Positions 23,021 to 35,200 of a stretch of 64,000 nucleotides of DNA are shown in pieces (positions within the stretch are counted from its first letter, which is position 1; each line of letters begins with the position of its first letter). The stretch covers positions 62,805,686-62,869,685 of the forward strand of contig OX392529.1 in NCBI GenBank assembly GCA_947623455.1, read 5' to 3'. Under the pieces are notes generated by a model, which saw only the letters and a program-made list of their open reading frames with translations, ran no database searches and had not been told where the DNA came from. This DNA is from Mimachlamys varia (taxonomy: Eukaryota > Mollusca > Bivalvia > Pectinida > Pectinidae). The translations under genes were made by a program, and so were the position numbers.

Positions 23021-23092
23021 TCGTCAGAAACCCACGGTACACTTCTCTGACGTTTGCAAACGTCAGAGAAGTGTACCGTGGGTTTCCGACGA
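23021..23092. repeat. 72-bp near-perfect palindrome
   Basis: Arms of 36 bases with a single mismatch and no loop. The left arm begins TCGTCAGAAACCCACGGTAC, the centre is GACGTTTGCAAACGTC, and the right arm ends GGGTTTCCGACGA. As RNA or single-stranded DNA it would form one continuous hairpin. Confidence 0.95.
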
Positions 23093-23224
23093 TGTGTTTT
23101 TTAGACTTTATACAATAAAGCTCTCACGGATGAGTACTAAGCGTACATGAATGTAACACCTAGGATATTCAATCGTTTGCGATAGAAATTTTGTGTGATC
23201 ATTTGGTTTGTTTTTTGTTTGTTT

Positions 23225-23412
23225 TAAGTCCCATTAACAGCCAGGTTTTGGAGGCCGGTACCGGTGGAGAAAACCGGAGTACCCAGAGGAAAACCACCGA
23301 CCTATGGTCAGTACCTTGCAACTGCCCCGTGTGGGATTCGAACTTTCAACCCAGAGGACGAGGGCTAGTGGTTGAATGTCGACCACCTTATAACCACTCG
23401 GTCGATAAAAAC
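23225..23412 (-). mobile_element. tRNA-derived SINE
   Basis: On the minus strand CCGAGTGGTTATAAGGTGG (A-box region) and AAAGTTCGAATCCCACA (B box) are followed by GGTTTTCCTCTGGGTACTCC and GGTTTTCTCC. This last block resembles the conserved central domain shared by many invertebrate SINEs. It may be truncated at GGCTGTTAATGGG. Confidence 0.7.
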
Positions 23413-24084
23413 GTTCCACATACTGACGTAAATCTAACTCCAAAACATAGCTGGAAACCTAGACGTTCATGAATACGTTCCAAATCAGCCCCAAAGAGGG
23501 AGAATTCGTGATTTCGGACTTTTCAAGTTTATATTTTCAACCAAATAGTTTGCTAAACTTTTAAAATTTCGTTATATCTTAAATTCTTATGATTTCGTCT
23601 AAAATGAAACTAAGAATATTCTGTTTAAAAGGCTACTTTGTCTTCATTGGGTATATACACACATTTCAGTTGTGTTTTAATTCTGAGCGAGCAGAATTTA
23701 CGCATGGAAATTTCGAAAAGTTGGAAAGTACGGATCGACGTTCAACTGTTGGCAGTGTGGGATGATCACGCGTTGCAATTGTTGCTTATTAGGCCTGTAT
23801 TAACCCACGCAAATTATGATTATGTCTTGAAAATAGAAGGTGGAACTGTCACGAAGACTTGACTATTGCCAACCATTTCAATTGTTGCATCTAAAATAGT
23901 CGAAGAACTTCCATTCGGTAAAGGGATTTATCAGGCAAAATCGGATATTCGGTCAAAAAGTTTTGGTTAGATAGAAACCTTAATCTAAGATTCATCTCCG
24001 ACATACATGTCTCTGAGGAATTTGTTTTCAAAGAATTATTCAACTTGAACACGCGTAAAAACACCGCTCTTGGTACATCCCTAT
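23413..24084. other. Intergenic, no recognised gene
   Basis: Open frames at 23638-23862 (plus) and 23891-24112 (minus) are unrecognised. The right part probably belongs to the same decayed retrotransposon as 24085-24325. Confidence 0.4.
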
Positions 24085-24325
24085 GCGTTTTTTTAAAGCT
24101 GCAGCCACTCATTTCAGAAAGAAAGATAAATCGAAGTCAGAAAACTACCGACCAGTCAGTATTCTAAATATACATTTTTGTAGTGTCCAAAATCCTAGAA
24201 AAAGATGTGTGCAAACAACTGGAGACTATTTTTTATCAGACAATTATCAATCTATTGTATGAATTCAAATCAGGTTTCAGACATTCCATTTCAACAGTCC
24301 CGTGTCTCATTAATCTATCTGGCTG
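24085..24325 (+). pseudogene. Decayed non-LTR retrotransposon reverse transcriptase fragment
   Basis: Conceptual translation across frame changes gives KAAATHFRKKDKSKSENYRP then VSILN, next VSKILEKDVCKQLETIF in another frame, then YEFKSGFRHSISTVPCLINL. These match the order of motifs at the start of non-LTR reverse transcriptase domains: Lys-rich, NYRPVS-L, SK-LEK, GFR-x-STV. At least two frameshifts and a stop break the frame. The rest of the element was not recognised. Confidence 0.8.
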
Positions 24326-24447
24326 ATTACACGTACATAGTCTCAGAGAGCTAAGAGATTGTCACTGGCTGATCACACGTACACAGTCTCAGACAGTTAA
24401 GTGATTGTTACTGGAATTATATAAATGGACCTTCAGAAGGCTTAAAC

Positions 24448-24698
24448 TACGAAAGCCTATTAGGGTCATTTTGAAATGTAAACTAAAAAATTATATCTCG
24501 TTAAAACGCGATAGTTATCTCGTTAAAACGCAATAACTATCTCGTTAAAACGCGTTAGTATGATTTCATCTCGTTAAAACGCGATAACTAACTCGTTTTA
24601 ACGAGATAGTTATCACGTTTTAACGAGATAACTATCGCGTTTTAACGAGATACATATTTTTATTTTACTTTTCAAAATGAACTTAATAGGCTTTCGTA
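24448..24698. mobile_element. Foldback MITE with TTAAAC target duplication
   Basis: Terminal inverted repeats start TACGAAAGCCTATTA and end with the complement TAATAGGCTTTCGTA, and extend about 35 bp through TCATTTTGAAA. TTAAAC flanks both ends (24442-24447 and 24699-24704). The interior is eight alternating copies of ATCTCGTTAAAACGCG, four in one orientation and then four inverted, so the whole 251 bp can fold on itself. Confidence 0.88.
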
Positions 24699-25081
24699 TT
24701 AAACTGACCACAATATTCAGTGTGATACTCTCAAAACCACATTGGTAATTTCCATAGAATTGATAATTTTCCATTTTTAAAATTAATTTTTAAGGTAGTA
24801 TATTAGATCTTTTTCTTTCATTTTTTTTGATATTTTCTCTAGATCCTGAATTAATATCTAGAAAGACAATAAAACTAAACTAATATAAGACTAATTATTG
24901 ATCGATAATATAACAATTCCCTTGCGGATCACTTAGGCAAAACTGAAAGATCAATACTTATCAGGAGAGAAAATCGTCATTAGCTGATTTTTTTTATTGG
25001 AAAACTGAATGACTTACACTAAAAGCAGGGACGTATACTGACTAAAATCTAGAAAAAAACACTTTGTTTAGCACGAAGGAT

Positions 25082-25322
25082 GTGTCGGGTGGTGCAGTGG
25101 ATACCGCACTTGCCAGTCACCAACGCGGCCGGGGTTCGATTCCCCGACCGGACGTGAATTAAAAGGTACTGCCCGATCACGTGGGTTTTCTCCGGTTACT
25201 CTTGTTTCCTCCCACAATAAGACCCCTCTCGCGCTACCTTCCGGGCCGATAAGAATGATTTATATAAGTTGGATAACTTGTTTCATAATTGTTGTAAAAT
25301 AAATAATAAAGTTTATTTATTT
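25082..25322 (+). mobile_element. tRNA-derived SINE
   Basis: The head GTCGGGTGGTGCAGTGGATA (A box) and GGCCGGGGTTCGATTCCCCG (B box) has tRNA-like spacing. It is followed by GTGGGTTTTCTCCGGTTACT and TTTCCTCCCACAATAAGACC, a SINE central domain, and a tail ending AATAATAAAGTTTATTTATT. This looks like the best preserved of the SINEs here. Confidence 0.8.
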
Positions 25323-26110
25323 ATATGATCGCAGGGTTTACGAAGTAAATCAGGCAAAAACTTCAAATAATTCAAAACAAGATTGTACGATTTGAATTAA
25401 ATGTGTGGAATAAGAACAACTTATCATGCTTAACGTAAAATTTTGGTAAAAGCAGATTTAGCTGAATCCTGTTTTCAACATTGTACACGATATATATGCC
25501 TATATAAAATGTATATAGCTATTTTATCTTAGAAAATGTTTCAGTATCAAGGAGAACGATTATAATACAAGAACTAGTCTTATGAATTTTGAAATAAAAA
25601 ACATAAATATCATGAATCTGATTTTGTTCTATATAATGCGGCAAACGACAGAAATAATCTACCAGATAACATAAAATAGAAAATGATAGACACAGATTCA
25701 AAAGACAAGTAAAAAACACTTTTAGAACGTATCAAAGGACGAATTCGAAAATGAATTTATGATTTTGTTAGCAAGTACTCTTAATTTTCATTGGAATGTA
25801 ATTTGTAAATCTCTTTAAACAAATTTAAATAAGTTTTGCTCTGAAATATATTAAAAAATATAAAGTCCCTGTCATAATGTACTTATATTTTGAAGGCTAT
25901 GGCTCATGTTGTATTTTTTAATAATGTCATATACATCTTTTACTTATTTTTCAATATTTTATATAACCATGCATGTACAACGCGTCATTTTTACCTGGAT
26001 TATGTATAATGACAGATTGTCCCCCCATGGCGACCCTATGAATGATTACCCCTGTGAGGCCTCATTTCCTTTCGGACGACAGATGGCAGCACAGGACAAA
26101 CATGGAAGAC
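25323..26110. other. Intergenic, no recognised feature
   Basis: AT-rich sequence with short open frames that show no recognisable similarity. The LNPK promoter probably lies in or just after the right end (about 26000-26200). Confidence 0.4.
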
Positions 26111-26214
26111 GAAAGTAACAGTTGGCGGGTTTTAAATTGAAAAATATTTAATTTAACACTTTTGTGGCAAGACTAAGTATCGATATTAAGAAGTGAAAGG
26201 TTCACGGAATCAAT

Positions 26215-26241
26215 ATGGGTATTCTAATCGCCAAATTTCGA
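26215..26241 (+). CDS. LNPK: LNPK exon 1 (start codon)
   Basis: Nine codons, MGILIAKFR, with A at -3 and G at +4, and donor CGA|GTAAGT. The start is chosen because lunaparks begin Met-Gly followed by a short basic stretch that runs straight into T-K-P-S, exactly the start of the next exon. Gly2 is the expected myristoylation site. Confidence 0.88.
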
Positions 26242-29200
26242 GTAAGTTGCGTTTCTGAAGGACAATTGTCTTAAAAACAAGTTGATTTCCGTCTTGTATT
26301 TTCTCGGTCATCGGCGTGGAGAAGTGAAAATAGAATCTACAAAAAAATGGCACTAATCGTTGAACGCCCCTGTAATTCTTTAAATTTGTGTGTCATAACA
26401 AGCTATGATACGATGCAATATGTACATATATGAACTCTTATAATGACACTGTTTCAAGCGACCACAGGGCTTTTAACAAATATTAAGCGAACACGTATGC
26501 ATACAAAAGTTGCGATAACGGGACTGCTTCTGACGAGACAGAAGGGACTACATGCTACAATATTAGTATAAATATTTTCCCATTAATTTACATGGAAATT
26601 GCCTCACGTGTGAAGGTAGAAGCTTAAGGAAGATCATAATATACATTTAAAACTTTCTACACTATCCTCCCTCCCCCCCCCCCAAAAAAAAAAACCCTAA
26701 CAAAACACATAAACACTATTATCCTAGCTAGGCCTGGTTCTAACTCCCAGCCCAGTCACTAGCCTAAATGGAGAGTTACATGTACTATTTGTAATGATAA
26801 ATGTAATTGAAGTAGTAGTAGTAATGAAGAGTGTGCTGTCGCCTAGGGTGTCAAACTCGTGATCAATAATTAACCTCAATGCGCTGTTGCTGAACTAAAT
26901 TAAAGGATATTCTATACAGTACAGCTTTCATACTTGTAAGGCAACCTAATCCGAATGCACATCTTTTACTCGATTCCCCCTTTATTTCTAAGTAAAAGAC
27001 CTAACCATGAGGTTATTTGGCTCCCTGCCAAATTGCAATTTTCCTTGTCTCGATCCTTTTATTTACTTGAAAAGGGAGAGTCAACGGCACAAGTTGGTAA
27101 TAGATCCCTGCCAGGACTAATTTGTGCTGTTGCTGGGGCTTGTGGCTCTCCAGTTCGATGCTGCTGAGCCAAAGGGAAACTACCTTCAGCTCACACTTCA
27201 GCCCCACCAACCCTAATCTACTGTAACGGGTGTATCTCTGAACGCCAACATTTTTAATTTGCCTACAGGGTAGTTTGTTGTGATAGGGGTTATAGTCTTT
27301 TTCCTTAAAGTAGTCTCAGTTCCAACAGGTAAATTTACCTGTAAAAGTTACCAGTTGGTGCTCAGGCGCAAGTATTAAAAAAAAAATATCATAAATTATC
27401 TTCATGATACTTTTTTTAATCAGAAATATTAAACTGTGTAAGTAATAAATAATGTAACTATTATAAAATTTTTGATTATTAATTAAAATTCAATGCTTAA
27501 GATAACTTTCTAGAAAAAAATAAAACATTGTAATTTACCATTGAATTATTTTATGACTGTAATTCTTACTTTTAAAAGAAACTATTGTAAAAATATTTTT
27601 TTCATATAATTGATTAATTTAACAGGTTTTGATGATTGATTTTTGTAAGGTCTTGATGCCACTTAATATCAAAATTTAATAATTTCATTTTAATTAGTGC
27701 ATTTTTGCTTGAATATGTATGACTTAATTATTAAATTCCAACTTACTCAATAATTCAATACCCATAGAAAATGAGGTTTATTTAATCAAAGATATTGTTT
27801 TCACCAGGTAAGCTCATTAACCATTCAATTCATTTATTACCTCAAACCTTACGGTACAATCCACTGTCGCAATACGTACTAATCCTATTAATTTGATCTA
27901 TTCAGTTTATGAGACGACAATCTGAGTTTTTCTGTTTCTTTAAACCAATAGGTTTTGTTAAATACGGTTTAAAGACAAAACAATTTGTTTCTTATACTAT
28001 CTGTCCACTCAGTGCCCTTTTCAACCACTTCATCGTAACATACAATTGTCTGAGTTTTTAACTTTAAGCAAATATTTGAAAATGATAAACTTTCAAATCA
28101 TGATTAATCATGATATTTGGCGTACTTTTCTTAACCCATAAATTCTCTTACAAAAATTTAGATGTATTTTTTTTCAATATTAGGTGCTTAATAAAACCCT
28201 CGCTCTTCAGATCCATAATTTAAAATGCTACTAAACTTACAAAAGTGTAAAAAAAAATAAGTTGGGTTTCCAAATTGAAATATTTACTTTTAAAAACATT
28301 CATTATTCCAAATAAAGCTTTTCAACTTCAGCTATTTTCTCTTGTGTTGTCAAGAATTTTCTAGTATATATCAACAGAATTCCTAGATAACTGAAACAAA
28401 TTTCTAACAATTTAAGACTAATTACTTTATTGAATAATTTTCTATATTTCTCTTTATTTCTTTAATATATGGTTATCTATGGGTTGTATTTTATTTACAA
28501 TTAAGCGCTGATTACTCATTTGTTAATTTTCTTTTTATTTCTTTATATTTGTATCCTTGTATTTTTGAGAAAAAAAAATGTATAATTTAATGCATTTGTA
28601 GTGCTGACTGTCCACAGTTAAATCTCAGGTAAGGTGAGTTCACAGGTAAATCACAGGTAAGGTGAAAAGGGCAGTTTATATGAAACAGTATATAATTGAC
28701 TTCCTATTGTTCTCAAAAACAACTCCTACCTATTGTTAAAAAAAATGTTGGCTTTCGGAGAACACACCACTGTAACTATATGCTTTACAAAAAATAATTC
28801 ACCTGAAGTGAAAATTACTCAAGTATATAAGGGCCAACAGGCCACCATGATTATGTACATGTACAATCAACGAGCTCCCACACATAAAAGAAAAAAATAT
28901 TTCCAAATTGCAAACAAATATGATAATTATAAAAATTAAACAGCACAATCATGCACTTGTGCAGCATCCTTTAGATTTCAGTGTTTTATAAAGTACACTC
29001 TCATTCACTGTACCCCAGTACTAGTGTATGTACAGTGGACTCCACTTAATATCACTCCTGTTAATATCACATTCCTCTTTATATAATGTTTTTCCCAAGC
29101 ACCATTTTTCTCTTTATATAATGTATGTAATTGTATTTGGTTAATATCATGTAATTTGAGGTGAATTCCTCTTAATATCATGTTTTTTTAACCAATCAGA

Positions 29201-32200
29201 TAAAATATCCAGAAAATGATGTCATTTCCATTGATTTCAGATACAACTTGTACAAAATGTTGCATAGAAAATAAAAAATTACCCCAAAAATGTTTTTAAT
29301 TGAAATAATTTTATCTCTATATTGATACATATTCATATGTACATTGAATAGCTTACTTAATTTTAGTTATGGAGATTGGAAATGCACTAGATTTAGTGGA
29401 AAAAACATGTTTCTCTTAAGGTCACATTCCTGTTAATATCATGTTTTTGGCTGACAAATGCAACATGATATAAAGAAGAGTACACTGTATACATATACCT
29501 GTATGATGACAAGAGTGAAGCTGTAGACTGCAGCTAGTGGATACACCCTACAAGTAAAGTAGTTGAAGCCTTTGATTTACCGCGGTAAATTTAAGGAAAA
29601 CTGATTTTGATGATAAAATGAGCTTTAAATTCATCACAAGATGTGTTGCTTTTCTTGTAATTTGCAGACGACATGTACATGTATTAGCCACAGTCTCAGT
29701 TATTTGTCAGTTTATTTTGCCTGAAATCAAACAAATAGCAAACTTAAAGCCACCCGCCTGTCATGTTGTTATAAATGATATAATATTCCAAGGAATTGAA
29801 GGATGGCAGGGAGGGAGGATACACTGTGATTGGGGCTGCGGTGGCCAAATGATTAAGTTGTATGACATTCTGATACCACTAGCCCTCTACCACTGGGCCA
29901 TGGTGACTATGTGGTTAAGGTGTCTGACATGGTACCATTAGCCCTCTAGCACTGGGTTGTGGTGGCCGAGAGGTTAAAGTGTCTGACATTCTGCTAGCTA
30001 CCACATGCAGTGGGTCATACGATCGAGGCCTATATGTGTGGAACAGCACCCAGGTACTGGCTGTAAACTGAACCCTACATAATGACCAATAGAATATAGT
30101 CTGTGATGTGATATGTCCAAATCTAAAATCTCTACACGAGATGGACAGAGAATTGAACATTGAGGCTCTTGTCAAAGTACTTTGATACAGATAACATGTT
30201 TGTTTTATTTTGTAGACCAAACCATCCACAACTGATGTTTTGGAACAGATTGAAAAGGTAAAATCATAACATCTGTCAAAAATGTTAAATACACTTTTTT
30301 GTTTCTCTTTGATTCATCGTAAATGATTTTAAAATAACTTATAATGCTACATTTTCTGAGGAATATGCGTGCTTTTCGTTTTCTTGACAGCCACACTCAT
30401 CCACTTATGCAGTATAATTATACTATATATTTAAGAATGGTTGTAACAGGTAAAGCTACATGAATATGTGGTTGTTTAACTTGACCACAATCAACACACA
30501 TTGATATGTTAGTTTTATATTTAATTACGCTATATTTTCAGGACATCACCAGCCTACAGAAGTTTCGACTACGTAACCAGCAGCAGCAGAAGAAGTTTAT
30601 CGGTTGCCTAATTTTGTACTCCATTGTTTTGTATATTATGGCTGCCTTAGCTCTATACTTTGTGTACTTCCCGCCCGACTGGAAGAACCGACTTCTGTAC
30701 TCGTCTCCTCTGCTCGTATTTCCTGTGTTGTGAGTATAGGACAGAAATAACTGATATATAGCTTTACAGGTTTTTAGATTCAATAAGACATGTAATCCCA
30801 GGGCTTTATGACCCCTCTTTTTAGGTCCGGTAAATGGACCCATTCCCAATGAAAAAAGGGTGTGATTTTTCCCAATTTCCTCTTAAAAATTCCCAATTCA
30901 AACACTTGAAAAAAACTTGGTTGTTTAACATCGCTTGAGGAGCTTCTTTTGACAACAATTTTAATAAGGAACAAGAAAGATGGCTGTAAATGTCATGGGT
31001 ACTGATCATGACAGTGCTTTAAAAAACTTAGAAAAGAAATAATGTTTTTAGTTGTTATGATTGTGTTTGTCAAATTTTCCCAAATAGCCGTTATGTCGAT
31101 CAATTTTTCCCAATTTCATCTCGGGGTCGGATTCCCGAAACCCCCTGATAAAGCCCTGGATCCTTGTATACCATGCATCATACCAACCTACAACTGTATA
31201 CAATGCATCAAAACAATATTAATTTTACCTTTGAATTGATAATTTTAGAGTTTTTAATCTCCATTTTGGCTAAAAATGTAATGGGTAACATGCCTGAAAA
31301 ATAATAGGATAGGTCTGTAGGTAAGTAAATAAAATGAGAACTGTATCACCTCTAGATTTACTGTATCACTTCTACTGTTTCCTGAAACATACAGAATCAT
31401 GTATACGACATAATTAGTTTTGATAGTTGAACTACTGATGAAAAATTTGAGGTATGTACCTTTGAACACAAGTAATTTGATGTATGTATAATGTGTAACT
31501 GCCCTGATAAATAACCAAAGTTATTCAGTATTTGATGGAATAATATCACTGGCAAGGATTCTAAAAACATTACTCTAATGCTAATCGCAATAAAATCAAG
31601 ACTTAATTAAGCATCAGCATTTATCCATTATATTTGTTCCATTACAGAATTTGGCTGATAAAGAAATTTCTTCATTGGTATTTCGTTAAGAGGATTACAA
31701 AAAATGGTAAGATAATTTTCATGAAAATAAAGTTAGATTTCAGAATTAAACAGCCGCATTTAAATCTTTATAAATGCGTTACAATTCTTTGATAAAGGAT
31801 AATTTTCAAGTTTCATTTTGTCTCAACAATTTGTATGAAGAAATTCACTTTATGTTATTCTTTTGTAGAAAATTCATGTCTGTTTATAAAATATAACGCT
31901 AAAATAGTGGTGATCATACAAAAAGTAATTTCAGCATACTTTAGGATACATAGTTTCTGCTTCCTACGTTTTTGTTTATTATGCTGCTTGTACTGTTGCA
32001 GATCTTGCACTGAATGAATTACGAGAAAAAAGGAAACAAATTGTAAGTATTTTGATTTCGTAAGTAATACTTGCTGATACAGGATGCTTTAAAACCTTTA
32101 CACATATATACCGGGCATGTTTATTTAGCACCATCATGTATTACAAAAACTAGGTGGTAATCAGCGTGTAAAATTGACCATGATGAATTTTAAATATGAA

Positions 32201-35200
32201 TAAATTGAATGAAATGAACTTTTTAAATTGGTGTATATATTTTAAGGTTAACTTTCCATAGCAAAAGGAGTGTTTTATTTTCCCAAAACGAAATAAGTAA
32301 ATATGAAAACTATCTTCCCAAATTCATCTCTTTGACCATCATGGCCACCTAAATCAGTACAATGCTCAACTATGATGAGTTGAACATAAGATCTTGTCTG
32401 ATTACATGACTTACCAAAACAACAATTTTTCTCATTGTATCAATCCTTGTCAGAAAAGTAAAGGAAGTTTTCACATTGTATTTGTCATTGTCAGAAAAAA
32501 TAAAGAAATACTTCACATTGTATCTGTCCTTGTCAGCAAATAAAGAAAACTTTCGCATTCTATCTTCCTTGTCAGAAAAGTGAATGAAGTTTTCGCATTG
32601 TATCCGTCATTGTCAGATGTCACTCCGTTAGGATGAGTGGCCAGATGATTGGCTGTGCCTTTGTCACTAGAAAGTTATTTGTTTTCTTTGTAAAAAATTG
32701 CTGATTAATTAATCAATGATCTTGTATTTATTGTGCCAGTTGGAAGAGGTCATGGAAAAAGAAACATACAAAAAAGCCAGAGAAATCCTACAGAAGTTTG
32801 ATCCTGCCAGATTTAAAGAGTTGGAAGTGAGTGATGTTATCTAGTTGTCAACTCCAGTACAGTAACTGTTGTAATAGAATCTAGTTGGCAACTCCACTAC
32901 AGTAATATATCTAGTTGTCAACTCAAGTACAGTAACTGTTGTAATAGAATCTAGTTGGCAACTCCACTACAGTAATATATCTAGTTGTCAACTCCAGTAC
33001 AGTAATATATCTAGTCGTCAACTCCACTACAGAAATATATCTAGTTGTCAACTCCAGTACAATATATCTAGTTGTCAACTCCAGTACAGTAATATATTAT
33101 TATATCTAGTTGTCAACTCCACTACAGTAATATATCTAGTTGTCAACTCCACTACAGGAATATATCTAGTTGTCAACTCCACTACAGTAATATATCTAGT
33201 TGTCAACTCCAGTACAATATATCTAGTTGTCAACTCCACTACAGTAATATATCTAGTTGTCAACTCCACTACAGTTATATATCTAGTTGTCAACTCCACT
33301 ACAGTAGTATATCTAGTTGTCAACTCCAGTACAATATATGTAGTTGTCAACTCCAGTACAATATATATAGTTGTCAACTCCAGTACACTATATCTAGTCG
33401 TCAACTCCAGTAGAGTAATATATTAATATATCTAGTTGTCAACTTCAGTACAGTAATATATCTAGTTGTCAACTCCAATACAGTAATTTATCTAGTTGTC
33501 AACTCCAGTACAGTAATATATCTAGTTGTCAACTCCAGTACAGTAATATATCTAGTTGTCAACTTCAGTACAGTAATGTATCTAGTTGTCAACTCCAGTA
33601 CAATAATATATCTAGTTGTCAACTCCACTAAAGTAGTATATCGAGTTGTCAACTCCAGTACAATATATATTTACGTCTAATTTTTGCATATTTAGCGAAC
33701 CTACGAAAATCGCAAAAATTAAAGATGGTAAAATTTGCAGACAGGTACATTGACTTTACGAGTTATTTTATTAAGAATTTCAATTGAATTGAGTTATATT
33801 TGTTCACTGGCACTAATTTTATCCTGCTAATCCATTTTGTGACCACTTGTCATAGTTACAGCTACCACTAATTAACCGTAATTAACACCAATATTGCGAC
33901 CCTCTTACTTAATGCCATATTCAAGTTTACGTGATGTGCACTGAACCATGAAAGTGGCTTTGGTTCTGGATTGTTTCCCTCATGGGTTGTCGATTTTGCC
34001 ACAAGGTGACGCTGTGTTTTGGTAAACAAACACATGTCTAATGACTGTTGTAATTATTGATCTACTGTAACAGTTTGATATCATGCATTAATAGGTCAGA
34101 AAGTGTGTTCTGAATCCCACTTTTGACACTTATCAAAACACTGACATAACAATGGACTCAATGAAATGATATTGGTAAGGCGCAAAAATCTGAGAGTTTA
34201 TTTTTACAGTTTGTGTTTATTTTTCCACATCCTTAAACATAGAAATCACAAAAATTGCAAACGGTCTATTTTAATGTTTTTCACAAAAATTGCACATCGT
34301 GAAAATAACCCGATATACAGTTATATCATCTATTTGGCCGCGAATCTGTTTTAGAGAAAGTGAAAGAACATGCCTATACTTGAAGTTGTGTACAATGTTC
34401 TTGTGCTATACAAGAACATATTACAATAGTTAATTCTATTACAATAGTTAATTCTATTACAATAGTTAATTCTATTACAATAGTTAATTCTATTACAATA
34501 GTTAATTCTATTACAATAGTTAATTCTATTACAATAGTTAATTCTATTACAATAGTTAAATGATATTCTATTACAATAGTTAATTCTTTTACAATAGATT
34601 CTATTACAATAGTTAATTCTATTACAATAGTTAATTCTATTACAATAGTTAAATGATATTCTATTACAATAGTTAATTCTTTTACAATAGTTAATTCTAT
34701 TACAATAGTTAATTCTATTACAATAGTTAATTCTATTACAATAGTTAATTCTATTACAATAGTTAATTCTATTACAATAGTTAAATGATATTCTATTACA
34801 ATAGTTAATTCTTTTACAATAGATTCTATTACAATAGTTAATTCTTTTACAATAGTTAATTCTATTACAATAGTTAATTCTTTTCTGCTCGTTGACAGCC
34901 TCCTATTCCAGCCACGCCCACAGTATCCCCTCCAGGGTCTACATTACGACATAGAGGTAATACGTCAGGGGCCAGGGTATCTCCACAGGGGCCACAGAGA
35001 CCTGCCGCCCCTTACACACCAACACAGAGTGGCACTTCAGGTAGACTAGGTTCACAGCTAGGTGTGACCCCAGGAATGAGACCCGGTGTGACCCCAGGTC
35101 AGCGACCAAGCATGACTCCAGGTCCAGGTACGAGCAGGCCTAGTGTCGAGGGCACAGGCATTCGTACACCACTGATGTCCCGACAGGGAAGCCTGCGTCC

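Larger units (their letters stand above)
22194..26214. promoter_or_regulatory. Divergent interval between STT3B and LNPK start codons
   Basis: The two start codons point away from each other across 4.0 kb, so both promoters are expected here, one near each end. No TATA box or CpG-rich block could be identified with confidence. The middle is packed with transposon remains, which argues against a short shared bidirectional promoter. Confidence 0.4.
26242..30215 (+). other. LNPK intron 1
   Basis: A 3974-base intron. It contains a C/A homopolymer stretch near 26670-26700, a very AT-rich block (about 27230-28600), a TA-flanked MITE (29033-29487) and a SINE-like segment (29828-30080). No other exon was recognised in it. 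Confidence 0.7.

Noticed and set aside
25082..25160. Possible true tRNA gene
   Set aside because: A and B boxes are present, but the cloverleaf is not complete and a SINE body and A/T-rich tail follow directly.
33075..33404. Minus-strand open frame of VLELTTRYI repeats
   Set aside because: Translation of the 30-bp intronic array of LNPK. No start context or similarity.
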